DNA of 64,000 nt from Microbacterium oleivorans. Lineage in GTDB: Bacteria > Actinomycetota > Actinomycetes > Actinomycetales > Microbacteriaceae. The DNA is taken from contig NZ_MAYO01000003.1 of NCBI RefSeq assembly GCF_001691565.1, forward strand, positions 2,302,200-2,366,199, read 5' to 3'. This document shows positions 24,610-33,610 of this stretch, piece after piece (positions within the stretch are counted from its first letter, which is position 1; each line of letters begins with the position of its first letter). Below the pieces are notes generated by a model. It made no database searches, was not told the origin of the DNA, and saw nothing but the letters and a program-made list of their open reading frames with translations. The position numbers were made by a program, and so were the translations under genes.

Positions 24610-25723
24610 CGATCCGGTCATCGCCCTCGGCGGGTGTCCCCCGACCGTCGGTGTCATTGGTCAGGACGAAGACCGTGCCGTCGGGACCGACCGTCACGTC
24701 CCGCAGCCGGCCGTACTCGCCGGCGTAGAGCTCGCTCGAGGAGGACGGATCCGCCACAGGGACGGCGCGCAGCACGCGTCCGCGGAGGTTGGCGATGAGG
24801 ATCGTGTCGTCCACGATGGCGATCCCGCTGGGGCTGGCGGCATCCGTCGGCCAGGTCTGGACGGGGTCGATGTATCCGTCCGCCTCGCCGCCGGTGCCCT
24901 CGACATACGGCCAGCCGTAGTTGCCGCCCGGCTCGATGATGTTGAGCTCGTCGCGGTAGTTGCGGCCGAACTCGCTCGCGAACATCGTGCCGTCCTCGGC
25001 CCACGCGAAGCCCTGCACGTTGCGGTGCCCGAGGCTGTAGACGGCCGACGTCGGGTCGGGATTGTCCGACGGGATGCCGCCGTCCGGCGCAATCCGCAGG
25101 ATCTTGCCCGCCAGCGATCGCGGGTTCTGCGACGCCGGTTCGTCGCTCGTGTCGCCGTTCGCGATGTAGAGCATGCCGTCGGGGCCGAACGCGATGCGAC
25201 CGCCGTTGTGGTGGGTACCGGCCGGCATCCCGTCGATGACGACAGCCCGTTCGCCGAGCCCGTACGAGCCCGGCGCCCCGGTCAGCGGGTATCTCTCGAC
25301 GCGGTTGCCGCTGCGCGCGGTCGAGTAGACGAAGAGGGAGTCGCCGTCCGAGGCGAGTCCGAGCAGCCCGCCCTCGGCGCTGTGCGCGACGCCCGCGATC
25401 GTGTCGACGACACGCGTCGTCCCGTCGGCGGCGACCTCGAGGATGCGGGCGGTGTCGCGTTCGCTGACGAAGACGGTGTCCCCGACCACAGCCATCGACC
25501 ACGGTGCGTCGAGTCCGCTCGCGACGGTTCGCGGCGTCTTCGGCGCGGGCGTCGACGTCGGCGTCGGCGACGGGGTGGGGGCGGCGGGACTCGGCGTGGA
25601 CGACGCCGACGGGGAGGGCGACTCCGCGGCGGGTTCCTCGGGAGGCGTGCACCCGCTGAGCAGGAGGGTCGCGGCGACACCGACCCCGGCGATGGCGGAG
25701 GAGGTGCTGCGGCGCGAGAGCAT
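24584..25723 (-). CDS. PQQ-dependent sugar dehydrogenase-like lipoprotein (GSDH beta-propeller)
   Basis: A 379-residue secreted lipoprotein: signal peptide with lipobox LLSGC (Cys25), a Pro/Ser/Thr-rich linker (about 28-65), then a six-bladed GSDH-type propeller. Diagnostic segments are LDAPWSMAVVGD, GGLLGLA, GTHHNGGRIAFGPDGMLYIANGD and LGHRNVQGFAW, matching soluble PQQ glucose dehydrogenase/Asd homologues. It may oxidise sugars with PQQ at the cell surface, but many actinobacterial members lack proven PQQ use. ATG 25723 is fixed by the signal peptide; it lies 6 nt after a weak -10-like TTGACT. Divergent from the DUF308-like operon. Confidence 0.9.
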   Translation of the reverse strand: MLSRRSTSSAIAGVGVAATLLLSGCTPPEEPAAESPSPSASSTPSPAAPTPSPTPTSTPAPKTPRTVASGLDAPWSMAVVGDTVFVSERDTARILEVAADGTTRVVDTIAGVAHSAEGGLLGLASDGDSLFVYSTARSGNRVERYPLTGAPGSYGLGERAVVIDGMPAGTHHNGGRIAFGPDGMLYIANGDTSDEPASQNPRSLAGKILRIAPDGGIPSDNPDPTSAVYSLGHRNVQGFAWAEDGTMFASEFGRNYRDELNIIEPGGNYGWPYVEGTGGEADGYIDPVQTWPTDAASPSGIAIVDDTILIANLRGRVLRAVPVADPSSSSELYAGEYGRLRDVTVGPDGTVFVLTNDTDGRGTPAEGDDRIVSLAVPRP

Positions 25724-25803
25724 GGGCCCAGTCAACCGCATCCCGTCCCGCGGAGGACGGAACCAGGTGAACGACCTAAACTGGGGGCATCCCATTCCCG
25801 TCT

Positions 25804-26460
25804 GTGAGTACCACGCCTGTGTCTGACGTTGCCCCCCGCGCTTTCGAGCTGCGCCACCTGCAGATGGGGCGCGCCCTTTTCTCGGCGCTCGCGGCGGTCA
25901 TGATCACCTTCTCGGCCGACCACTCCGCGCAGGTCGGCATGTCGGTGTTCAGCGGGTTCGCCGTCGCGACCGCGCTCATCCTCATCCTGTCGGCGTGGCT
26001 CGTGTTCCCCGCGGGTGAGCGCTGGCAGGCGGTGCTCCTCGGCATCCTCACCGTGGTTGCGGGGATGATCGCGACCCTCCCCGTGCTCCGTACGGTCGAC
26101 GGCTTCTTCACGACCGTGCTCGTCTGGGCACTCGTGACCGGCGTCGCGGAACTGATCATCGGCATCGTCGGGCGCCGCCGCCGGGACCCCGCCGCGCGCG
26201 AAGCCGTCTTCGTCGGCACCCTCACCATCATCCTCGGGGTCGCGATGGCGTTCATCCCGCGGGATTACATGCTCGAGTACTACATCGAACAGGCGCGTCG
26301 CTCGTTCACCCTCACGGGGTCGACGATCGGCGTCGGCGTGTTCGGGGGCTATGCGGCGATCGTCGCCGTGTACCTCGGGATCGCCGCGTTCTCACCCCGC
26401 CCTGACACGGCGGCTGCCGTCGAGACGGCCGACACGGATGCCGCTGGAGGCCGCTCATGA
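25804..26460 (+). CDS. Multi-spanning membrane protein (HdeD/DUF308-like)
   Basis: A 218-residue protein with six hydrophobic segments (about 22-40, 46-66, 74-92, 98-120, 132-150, 172-195), in the paired-helix pattern of HdeD/DUF308 proteins. Homologues are often labelled acyl-CoA synthetase by transfer error; no adenylate-forming motif is present. GTG 25804 is the likely start; a TAAACT -10 box lies at 25774-25779. It overlaps the next gene by ATGA, so the two membrane proteins are co-translated. Function unknown. Confidence 0.75.
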   Translation: MSTTPVSDVAPRAFELRHLQMGRALFSALAAVMITFSADHSAQVGMSVFSGFAVATALILILSAWLVFPAGERWQAVLLGILTVVAGMIATLPVLRTVDGFFTTVLVWALVTGVAELIIGIVGRRRRDPAAREAVFVGTLTIILGVAMAFIPRDYMLEYYIEQARRSFTLTGSTIGVGVFGGYAAIVAVYLGIAAFSPRPDTAAAVETADTDAAGGRS

Positions 26461-26813
26461 GCGAGAAGAATCCCACCCGACGCGATCTCATGCGCCCGGT
26501 TCACCTGCTCGGCTTCGCCCTGCTGGCTGCGGTCTTCGCCGGTGTCGTCACGCTCGTGTCGATGGGCGTCCTGCAGGAGCAGCGCGCCGGGGCGGCCGAC
26601 ATGCATGTGCGCGCGTGGGTCGTCGCCGGCATCGTCGCGGGGATCACGTTCATCGCGACGCTCGTGATCATGGCGCTGTCGCTGCTCGCCGTCGACCCGG
26701 CGAAGATGGCGAAGCCCGTCACCCGAGGCCTGCTGCTGGACCCCGAGGACGAGGCCGCGCGCCCCGGTGACGGCGACGCTGATCGCCGGCACGCCCCGCC
26801 CACCGAGCACTGA
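26457..26813 (+). CDS. Small membrane protein (118 aa)
   Basis: A 118-residue protein with two membrane segments (about 16-38 and 54-76) and a hydrophilic, acidic then basic C-terminal tail. It is coupled to the preceding DUF308-like gene through ATGA. I do not recognise the family; the layout suggests a partner of the upstream membrane protein. Convergent with purB, 45 bp away. Confidence 0.75.
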   Translation: MSEKNPTRRDLMRPVHLLGFALLAAVFAGVVTLVSMGVLQEQRAGAADMHVRAWVVAGIVAGITFIATLVIMALSLLAVDPAKMAKPVTRGLLLDPEDEAARPGDGDADRRHAPPTEH

Positions 26814-26857
26814 CCCGCCTCGGCTGACGACCGGTCCGGACCGGTCCGCTCCGCGAC

Positions 26858-28240
26858 TCAGCGGAGCAGACCGACCAGCCGGTCGGCGAGTCCCGCGTAG
26901 CCGGCGGGCGTCAGTGCGAGCAGGCGCTGCTTCGCGGCATCCCCGATGTCGAGTCCGTTCACGAACTCGGCGAGCTCCGGAGCGCCGACGCGGCGGCCGC
27001 GGGTGAGGTCCTTCAGCAACGCGTACGGGTCGGTGATCTGCGAGCGACCCGCGACGATCTCGGCGCGCACGACGGTCTGGATCGCTTCGGCGAGGACCTC
27101 CCAGTTCGCATCGAGGTCGGCGAGCAGCACGTCGCGCGACAGCGAGATCTCGGTGAGGCCGCGCTGCAGGTTGTCGAGCGCGAGCAGCGAGTGGCCGAAG
27201 GCGACGCCGATGTTGCGCTGCGTCGTGGAGTCCGTGAGGTCGCGCTGCTGACGCGACGTGACGAGGGTCGCAGAGAGCGTCGCGAAGAGCCCGCCGGCGA
27301 TCTCGAGGTTCGCCTCGGCGTTCTCGAAGCGGATCGGGTTGATCTTGTGCGGCATCGTCGACGATCCGGTCGCCCCGGCGACAGGGATCTGAGCGAAGAA
27401 GCCCATCGAGATGTAGGTCCACACGTCCGTGGCGAGGTTGTGCAGGATGCCGCCCGCGTGCCGCACGCGGTCGTAGAGCTCGACCTGCCAGTCGTGCGAC
27501 TCGATCTGCGTCGTGAGCTCGTTGAAACCGATCCCGAGACCCTCGATGAAGCCGCGCGAGAGGACCGGCCAATCGACGTCGGGCTCGGCCGCGAGGTGGG
27601 CGGACCAGGTGCCGGTCGCACCGGAGAACTTCGCGAGGTATTCGCCTCCCGCGATCTGCGCGGCGACGCGCTGCAGGCGCCACGCGAAGACGGCGAGCTC
27701 CTTGCCCATCGTGGAGGGCGTCGCGGGCTGACCGTGCGTGCGCGAGAGCATGACGGCGTCCCGGTGCTCTTCGGCCAGCTGCGTCAGCGAGGCGACGACG
27801 GCGTGGAGCTTCGGCAGCCACACGCGCTCGACGGCGCGCTGGACGGTGAGGGCGTACGAGGCGGAGTTGATGTCCTCGCTGGTGCACGCGAAGTGCGTGA
27901 GTTCGGCGATCGCGTCGAGTCCGAGTGACGAGAGCCGGTCCCGCACGAGGTACTCGATCGCCTTGACGTCGTGGCGGGTGACCGCTTCCTTCTCAGCCAG
28001 CCAGCCGATCTCGTCGGCACCGAAGTCGCGGTACAGGGCGCGGAGCGACTCCCTCTGGGCGTCCGTCAGGGCCGCCGAGCCGAACAGGCCGCGATCGGTC
28101 AGCGCGATGATCCACTCGACCTCGACCTCGACCCGGGCGCGGTTCAGTCCCGCCTCCGAGAGGTACTCGGCGAGCGGCGCGACCGCGGCCGCGTAGCGAC
28201 CGTCGAGCGGGCTGAGGGACATCGAAGGCAGGGAGGACAC
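26858..28240 (-). CDS. purB: Adenylosuccinate lyase
   Basis: A 460-residue enzyme of the fumarase/aspartase superfamily, acting twice in purine synthesis (SAICAR to AICAR, adenylosuccinate to AMP) with fumarate release. Signature SSTMPHKINP is complete, SRTHGQPA supplies a catalytic His and TSEDINS matches the PurB phosphate-binding segment. The start is GTG 28240 (VSSLPSMSLSPLDGRY), with cggag upstream; the internal ATG 28222 has no ribosome site. The 460-residue, E. coli-like PurB class fits. Separated by 26 bp from the phosphatase gene upstream on the same strand. Confidence 0.95.
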   Translation of the reverse strand: MSSLPSMSLSPLDGRYAAAVAPLAEYLSEAGLNRARVEVEVEWIIALTDRGLFGSAALTDAQRESLRALYRDFGADEIGWLAEKEAVTRHDVKAIEYLVRDRLSSLGLDAIAELTHFACTSEDINSASYALTVQRAVERVWLPKLHAVVASLTQLAEEHRDAVMLSRTHGQPATPSTMGKELAVFAWRLQRVAAQIAGGEYLAKFSGATGTWSAHLAAEPDVDWPVLSRGFIEGLGIGFNELTTQIESHDWQVELYDRVRHAGGILHNLATDVWTYISMGFFAQIPVAGATGSSTMPHKINPIRFENAEANLEIAGGLFATLSATLVTSRQQRDLTDSTTQRNIGVAFGHSLLALDNLQRGLTEISLSRDVLLADLDANWEVLAEAIQTVVRAEIVAGRSQITDPYALLKDLTRGRRVGAPELAEFVNGLDIGDAAKQRLLALTPAGYAGLADRLVGLLR

Positions 28241-28266
28241 GCGACTCCGTTCGGTGGGGGGTGCGC

Positions 28267-28767
28267 TCACCGGCGAAGCGCGGGTTCGAGCTGCCGGAAC
28301 AACGCCCGGCTGGCGCTCTCGATCATACCGAGCACCTCGTCGAACATCTCGGGGCCCCCGTAGTAGGGGTCCGGGACGTCGAGCACACCGTCTCCGCGCG
28401 GGTCGAAGGTCAGCAGGAGCGCGAGCTTGTCGACGTCGGCGGGGCTCCGCGCCCACTCCGAGAGGATCCGCTCGTGCGATCGGTCGAGCGCGATCACGAG
28501 GTCGTTGCGGTCGAAGTCCTCGCGGGAGAACTGCTTCGCCCGGTGGCGGGTGCCGTCGTAGCCGCGCCGGTCGAGGGCGTCGAGGGTCCGGCTGTCGGCG
28601 CGTTCGCCGACGTGCCACTCGCCGGTCCCGGCGCTCGTCGACACCACGCGGTCACCGAGTCCCGCCTGATCGGCGAACCACCGGAAGACCACCTCCGCCA
28701 TCGGGGAGCGGCAGATGTTCCCGGTGCACACGAAAACCACGCGGAAAGCATCATCGGGCGCGGGCAC
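28267..28767 (-). CDS. Low-molecular-weight protein-tyrosine phosphatase
   Basis: A 166-residue phosphatase with the P-loop CTGNICRS (nucleophile Cys14, Arg20) near the N-terminus and the general acid Asp in DVPDPYYGG. It dephosphorylates phosphotyrosine proteins or, in relatives, arginine-phosphate. GTG 28767 is preceded by ggaggg directly adjacent and by CACAAT 6 nt upstream, so it may be leaderless with the apparent ribosome site being coincidental. It lies upstream of purB on the same strand (26 bp) and is probably in one transcript with it. Confidence 0.93.
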   Translation of the reverse strand: MPAPDDAFRVVFVCTGNICRSPMAEVVFRWFADQAGLGDRVVSTSAGTGEWHVGERADSRTLDALDRRGYDGTRHRAKQFSREDFDRNDLVIALDRSHERILSEWARSPADVDKLALLLTFDPRGDGVLDVPDPYYGGPEMFDEVLGMIESASRALFRQLEPALRR

Positions 28768-28881
28768 CCCTCCATTGTGCTGATGGAAGAGACTTCTGCA
28801 CAGACCGGGCCTCGACCCGTGGCATCCCCCGCCCGACGCTGAGGCCGTTCAGAAGCGGATGCCGCGGGTCACCCTCGAGGC

Positions 28882-29175
28882 ATGTCCGATGCCGTCGCGC
28901 CGTCTCCGTACCTCTGGGGCGCCCCGCTCGAGGAGCGCCTGGCCACCCTCGACCGTGCGCTCGCCTTGTTGCAGATCGCCGAGGGGCAGGCCCTCCAGCT
29001 GCTCGACGAGGTCCGCCGATTGGCGCCCGTCGTCGATTGGAGTGCGAACGCCGCGGACGCCTTCCGCGCGGCCCTCTCGGCCTGGGAGGACGAAATCGCG
29101 CGCCTGACGGCGTCGATCCCGTCGGTGATCGACCAAACGCAGCGCGATCGCCAGTGGATGCTGGCGGTGGGGTGA
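28882..29175 (+). CDS. WXG100-like small protein
   Basis: A 97-residue all-helical protein. A long N-terminal helix (LEERLATLDRALALLQIAEGQALQLLDEVRRL) is followed by a WSANAADAFRAALSAWEDEI segment, which corresponds to the turn and second helix of WXG100 proteins, with Ala in place of Gly. The stop is followed with no gap by the start of the serine-hydrolase gene, so the two form one translational unit. WXG100 proteins are substrates or partners of type VII secretion; that role here is inferred from shape and context. Confidence 0.6.
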   Translation: MSDAVAPSPYLWGAPLEERLATLDRALALLQIAEGQALQLLDEVRRLAPVVDWSANAADAFRAALSAWEDEIARLTASIPSVIDQTQRDRQWMLAVG

Positions 29176-30468
29176 GTGGGTGAGATCGAGATCCGGAGCG
29201 GACGTGTCGTCGCCGTCGACACGGAGACGCTGCGCGACGCCGCGACGCGGGCGAGCCTCGCGACGGTCGGCGCCGAGGATCTCCGCGCGTCGCTGGAGCA
29301 GGTGGATCAGTTGCTCGGTCTCACCATGATCGGAGGCACCGCGGCGCACCCGGTCAGCGTCGCGACGACGATCTGCGAGCAGGGCGGCATGCTCGTGACC
29401 GCCCTTCGGGACACCGCGTCGGCCTACGAGCTCGTCGAGTTGCAGGCACGGCGGGCCGCTGCGGCGGCCGGAGGTGTCGACGATCGGCGGGAGGCCGTGC
29501 TGCTGACCCGCCGTATCGAGGAGCTCGAGGCGTCCTCTCCCGAAGCCGTCCAGCTCGCGGCAAGGGCGCTCGCCGACGCCCCGAACCCCTTCGCGACGGT
29601 GGGGGGCGAGCTGTTCTGGAGCACCGTGGCCTTTCCGTTCGTCGGGCCGCTCGTGATGGCGACCTACGGGGCGGCAGCGGCGCAGATCCGCGCAGCGGGG
29701 AAGGGGGCGATCCCGGACGGCAGCAAGCTCGTGGGGACGCCGAGGACCCCGACGGTCAGGCTGATCACCGTCCGTGAGGGCACGGCGCCCGAGTCGCTGT
29801 CGGTTCTCGCCCGGCGGCAGCCGTCGACGGAGCGTCCCGGCGACATCCGGGTCGAGCGGTACACGATGCCGGGGGGAGACCGACGATTCGCGCTGTACGT
29901 CTCGGGGACGAGGATCCGGGGCGACGTCGGCGCTTTCAGCATGGGGACGAACGTGCCGCTGTACCTCGGTGCCGCGTCATCGTCCTACGAGTCGGTTCGG
30001 ATCGCGCTCGAGAAGGCGGGCGCGAAGCCGGGCGACTCCGTGATGGTCAGCGGGCATTCGCAGGGGGCGATGATCGCCAGCCGTGTCGCTCTCGAAGAGG
30101 AGTACGAGGTGCCGATGCTGGTGGGTTTCGGCAATCCCGTGCAGGCGGATGTGGGAGCGGACACCCTGCAGGTCGACCTCCGCCACAGCGACGATGTCGT
30201 CCCCCTTCTCGCCGCCGGCGGACACGATTCCTCGATCGGCGCGCAGGGCAGCATGACCGTCGAGCGGAACGTCAACCCGTGGCCCGGGCTCGACTCCCAC
30301 CAGATGGATGCCTACACCGAGACCGCCGAGATGCTGGACGCATCCTCCGATCCGCGGATGGATGCCGTCCGGGAGCGCCTGGCCGAGTTCGGGCGGGCCG
30401 AGTCGGTCGAGGTCTTCGTCTACGACACCGAGGAGGGCGTCACGCCTTCGTCTGCGGACGCAGGATGA
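29176..30468 (+). CDS. Serine hydrolase with WXG/LXG-like N-terminal helical domain
   Basis: A 430-residue protein starting at GTG 29176 immediately after the previous stop. Residues 1-165 are helical and resemble WXG/LXG secretion domains (IRSGRVVAVDTETLRDAA, VDQLLGLT, helical ELVELQARRAAAAAG). A hydrophobic Gly/Ala segment lies at about 140-165. The C-terminal 250 residues are an alpha/beta-hydrolase: MVSGHSQGAMIA is the GxSxG nucleophile, the acid is probably in DLRHSDDVVP, and the His is in GLDSHQMDAY. This lipase-like architecture recalls mycobacterial PE/PPE-linked or type VII effectors. Its 3' end overlaps the convergent holin-like gene by 29 bp. Confidence 0.75.
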   Translation: MGEIEIRSGRVVAVDTETLRDAATRASLATVGAEDLRASLEQVDQLLGLTMIGGTAAHPVSVATTICEQGGMLVTALRDTASAYELVELQARRAAAAAGGVDDRREAVLLTRRIEELEASSPEAVQLAARALADAPNPFATVGGELFWSTVAFPFVGPLVMATYGAAAAQIRAAGKGAIPDGSKLVGTPRTPTVRLITVREGTAPESLSVLARRQPSTERPGDIRVERYTMPGGDRRFALYVSGTRIRGDVGAFSMGTNVPLYLGAASSSYESVRIALEKAGAKPGDSVMVSGHSQGAMIASRVALEEEYEVPMLVGFGNPVQADVGADTLQVDLRHSDDVVPLLAAGGHDSSIGAQGSMTVERNVNPWPGLDSHQMDAYTETAEMLDASSDPRMDAVRERLAEFGRAESVEVFVYDTEEGVTPSSADAG

Positions 30469-30832
30469 TCCCGAAGACGAAGTTGATGATGGAGATCAGC
30501 AGCGCCGCGACCACGCCCAGCCAGAACGATTCGACCGACAGACCCCAGCCCCACCACTCGGTGAACCACCCGGTCAGCCAGAACAGGAACCCGTTGATGA
30601 CGAGCGAGATGAGACCGAGCGTCAGGATGTAGAGCGGGAAGGCGAGGATCTTCAGGATCGTGCCGATCACCGTGTTGACGATCGCGAACACCGCAGCGAC
30701 CGCCAGGAGCGACAGCACGAGCTGCAGGGTCTCGCCGGGTGCGAACGGGGTGACCTCGACGCGCAGCGGCTGGATGAGGGTGACGACCCAGATGGCGAAT
30801 GCGTTGATCACGACGCGGACGATGAAGCGCAT
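30440..30832 (-). CDS. Phage holin family IV-like membrane protein
   Basis: A 130-residue protein with four hydrophobic segments and the order typical of mycobacterial four-TM phage-holin-superfamily members (FIVRVVINAFAIWVVTLI, AVFAIVNTVIGTILKILAFPLYILTLGLISLVINGFLFWLTGWF). These are chromosomal proteins of unknown function, and no prophage genes surround it. ATG 30832 has gggaga upstream. It is divergent from hisC with a 48-bp gap and overlaps the hydrolase gene 3' end. Confidence 0.85.
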   Translation of the reverse strand: MRFIVRVVINAFAIWVVTLIQPLRVEVTPFAPGETLQLVLSLLAVAAVFAIVNTVIGTILKILAFPLYILTLGLISLVINGFLFWLTGWFTEWWGWGLSVESFWLGVVAALLISIINFVFGIILRPQTKA

Positions 30833-30880
30833 GCCCGCAGTCTCCCACGCAGGTCGCCACCCCGCTCGTAGACTCATCGC

Positions 30881-31945
30881 GTGACCGACATCCCCGTCCG
30901 GGTTCGCCCCGAGATCGCCGCGCTCCCTTCGTACAAGCAGGGCAAGCAGGCCGGCGCCACCGCCTACAAGCTGTCCAGCAACGAGAACCCCTTCGATCCG
31001 CTCCCCGGCGTCGTGGCCGCGGTGCGTGACGCCGTCGCGTTCAACCGCTATCCCGACGCTCTCGCCGGACGCCTCCGGGCGCGGCTCGCCGAGCGGTTCG
31101 GCGTGAGCGACGACCGCATCCACGTCGCTGCCGGATCGGTGTCGATCCTCTACCAGCTGGCTCAGGCCGCGGCATCCGTGGGTGATGAGATCGTCCTGCC
31201 CTGGCGCTCCTTCGAGGCGTACCCCGGCATCGTGACGGTCACGGGCGCGACCCCCGTCATGGTCCCGTTGAACGACGACGCCGCAGTCGACCTCCCCGCG
31301 CTCGCCGCGGCCGTCACCGATCGCACTCGCGCCGTCTTCGTCTGCACGCCGAACAACCCGACCGGTGCCGTCGTGACGCAGGCCGACTTCGACGCGTTCG
31401 TGGCGGCCGTACCCTCCGACGTGCTGATCATCCTCGACGAGGCGTATGTCGAGTTCGTGACGGACGCCTCCGCCGTGAAGGGCGAGCAGGTCATCGCCGC
31501 GGGGCACGACAACGTCGTGATCCTCCGCACGTTCTCGAAGGCGTACGGGCTCGCGGGCCTGCGCATCGGGTACGCCGTCGGTCACCCGCGCATCCTCGAC
31601 GTCGCCCGCAGCGCCGGCATCCCGCTCTCGGTGACGGCCCAGGCCGAGGCCGCGGCCCTCGCCAGCCTCGACGCCGAGGATGAGCTCCGCGAGCGCGTCG
31701 CCGTCGTCGCCGAGCGGCGCGACCGGCTCGTCGCCCGGCTGCGCGAGATCGGCTGGAACATCCCGACCGCGCAGGGGAACTTCGTCTGGCTGCCCGCGGG
31801 GGAGCGGTCGCTCGAGGTCGCCGCAGCCTTCGAGGCCGCCGACCTCGTCGTCCGGCCGTTCGCCGGCGACGGCGTCCGGGTGTCGGTGGGCGAGGACGAG
31901 TCGATCGAGCTCGTCGTCGCCGTCGCGGCGTCGGTTCTAGCCTGA
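30881..31945 (+). CDS. hisC: Histidinol-phosphate aminotransferase
   Basis: A 354-residue fold-type I PLP enzyme converting imidazole-acetol phosphate and glutamate to histidinol phosphate. The PLP lysine is Lys220 in [23 protein letters not shown] at 32-38, CTPNNPTG and DEAYVEF are the conserved substrate and cofactor segments. Actinobacteria often carry a second HisC-like enzyme acting on aromatic amino acids (Pat), and since this gene is away from other his genes, that role is possible. GTG 30881 follows TAGACT (30869-30874) by 6 nt, indicating a leaderless mRNA. A strong palindrome separates it from the convergent MFS gene. Confidence 0.88.
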   Translation: MTDIPVRVRPEIAALPSYKQGKQAGATAYKLSSNENPFDPLPGVVAAVRDAVAFNRYPDALAGRLRARLAERFGVSDDRIHVAAGSVSILYQLAQAAASVGDEIVLPWRSFEAYPGIVTVTGATPVMVPLNDDAAVDLPALAAAVTDRTRAVFVCTPNNPTGAVVTQADFDAFVAAVPSDVLIILDEAYVEFVTDASAVKGEQVIAAGHDNVVILRTFSKAYGLAGLRIGYAVGHPRILDVARSAGIPLSVTAQAEAAALASLDAEDELRERVAVVAERRDRLVARLREIGWNIPTAQGNFVWLPAGERSLEVAAAFEAADLVVRPFAGDGVRVSVGEDESIELVVAVAASVLA

Positions 31946-31981
31946 GCCGGCCTCGCACGAACGCGCCCCCGGAGCCCTGAG

Positions 31982-32050
31982 TTGGGCTTCCGGGGGCGCG
32001 TCGTGTCGCGCTGCGGCCGGCCGGGAGACGACACGCGTCCCCGGAACCGA
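31982..32050. repeat. Dispersed palindromic element, copy 2 (between convergent genes)
   Basis: The left arm (31986-32008, core CTTCCGGGGGCGCG then TCGTGTCG) pairs with the right arm (32029-32048, core CGACACGCGTCCCCGG). The right part CGCGTCCCCGGAACCGA is shared over 17 nt with the element at 24034-24099. The site lies between the hisC and MFS stops and could serve as a bidirectional transcription stop. Confidence 0.65.
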
Positions 32051-32057
32051 TCGCGGC

Positions 32058-33518
32058 TCAGCGCGCGGACTTCTCCTTGGGCTTCCGCACGAAGAGGGTC
32101 TCGGTCTGCTCGAGCTCCATACCCTTCGTCTCGGGCACGCGCCAGGCGACGTACACGAACGAGAGGGCCGCGAACAGGGCGTACATGCCGTAGGTGAGCG
32201 GCAGCGACCAGCCCGACATCGCGGGGAACGACACCGTGATGAGGAAGTTGGCGATCCACTGGGCCGCCGCGGCGACACCGAGCGCCTTGCCGCGGATGCG
32301 GCTGGGGAAGATCTCGCCGAGGAGCACCCACACGAGCGGGCCCCACGATGCGCCGAAGCCGACGACGAAGAGGTTCGCGGCGACGAGGGCGATCGGCCCC
32401 CACGCACCGGGCAGCGACACCTCGCCGTCGACGGTCACCGCGAAGGCGAACGCCAGCGCCATCGTTGCGAGCGACAGAGTCATCAGGACCGAACCGGTGA
32501 GGAGGATCGGCTTGCGTCCGACGCGGTCGACGAGCCAGATCGCGATGAGCGTGACGACGACGTTCGTGATCGAGGTGATGACGCTGATGAGCAGCGAGTT
32601 GCTCTCGTCGAAGCCGACGGCCTTCCAAAGCGTCGTCGAGTAGTAGAAGATCACGTTGATGCCGACGAACTGCTGGAACGTCGACAGGATGATGCCGACC
32701 CAGACGATGCCCTGAAGGCCCAGGACCGGGCCGCGCAGTGACGCGCCCTTGCTCTTGCGGTCCTCGTCGATGGCCGAACGGATCTCGTTGACGGACTTGT
32801 CGAGGTCGGCGGCGGGGACGAGGCGGGAGAAGATCTCGCGCGCTTCGTCGTTGCGACCCTTCGCGAGGAGGAATCGCGGCGACTCCGGCATCGTGAAGGC
32901 GAGGATGCCGTACACGGCCGCCGGGATGACACCGACGAGGAACATCCAGCGCCAGGCCTCGAGGCCGAGCCAGAGCTGCTCCGCGGCGCCGCCGGCACTG
33001 TTGGCGAGGACGGCGTCCGACAGGAGGGCGGCGAAGATACCGAGCGTGATCGCGAGCTGCTGCAGCGAGGCGAGGCTGCCGCGGATCTGGCGCGGTGCGA
33101 TCTCGGCGATGTAAGCGGGAGCGACCACCGAGGCGATGCCGATCCCGATGCCGCCGACGACGCGCCACACGATGAGGTCGGGGACGCTGAAGGTGAGCCC
33201 GGATCCGATCGAGGACACGAAGAACATCACGGCGCCGAGCATCATCGTCTTGAGGCGGCCCCAGCGGTCCGAGAGGTTCCCGGCGACGACGGCGCCGACG
33301 GCACAGCCGAGGAGGGCGACGGCCACGACGAAACCGGTGAGCACCTTGTCGAGCTCGAAGTTGCCCTCGATCGCGTCGACAGCGCCGTTGATGACGGAGG
33401 AGTCGAACCCGAAGAGGAAGCCGCCGACCGCTGCGGCGATCGATAGGCCGATCGCTCGTCGCCCGTAGGGGCTCTTTATCGAGAAGGCGTCAGCGGGGAT
33501 GGTGCCGGTAGTGCTCAT
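32058..33518 (-). CDS. MFS sugar porter (sugar:H+ symporter)
   Basis: A 486-residue transporter of the sugar porter subfamily with twelve membrane helices. Signatures: GFLFGFDSSVINGA in TM1, the DRWGRLK motif after TM2, PAYIAEIAPRQIRGSL, PESPRFLLAKGR before the central loop, QQFVGINVIFYYS in TM7, DRVGRKP after TM8 and VPETKGMELEQ at the end. It probably imports a hexose or pentose such as glucose or xylose. ATG 33518 lies 8 nt after a -10-like TACCCT, suggesting a leaderless message. Confidence 0.93.
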   Translation of the reverse strand: MSTTGTIPADAFSIKSPYGRRAIGLSIAAAVGGFLFGFDSSVINGAVDAIEGNFELDKVLTGFVVAVALLGCAVGAVVAGNLSDRWGRLKTMMLGAVMFFVSSIGSGLTFSVPDLIVWRVVGGIGIGIASVVAPAYIAEIAPRQIRGSLASLQQLAITLGIFAALLSDAVLANSAGGAAEQLWLGLEAWRWMFLVGVIPAAVYGILAFTMPESPRFLLAKGRNDEAREIFSRLVPAADLDKSVNEIRSAIDEDRKSKGASLRGPVLGLQGIVWVGIILSTFQQFVGINVIFYYSTTLWKAVGFDESNSLLISVITSITNVVVTLIAIWLVDRVGRKPILLTGSVLMTLSLATMALAFAFAVTVDGEVSLPGAWGPIALVAANLFVVGFGASWGPLVWVLLGEIFPSRIRGKALGVAAAAQWIANFLITVSFPAMSGWSLPLTYGMYALFAALSFVYVAWRVPETKGMELEQTETLFVRKPKEKSAR

Positions 33519-33610
33519 GAGGGACGAGGGTACCCCCGCTCACGCTGGTCGAGCGCGCCCTTGCGCGTCGGACGAAAACAGGTACGGATGCCGTGTGCCA
33601 CGATGCTCGG

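Noticed and set aside
25804..26460. Acyl-CoA synthetase
   Set aside because: Homologues may carry that label, but the protein is 218 residues of membrane helices with no adenylate-forming motif.
30440..30832. Prophage indicated by a holin-family gene
   Set aside because: Four-TM holin-superfamily IV proteins are ordinary chromosomal genes in actinobacteria, and no structural, integrase or lysis genes surround it.
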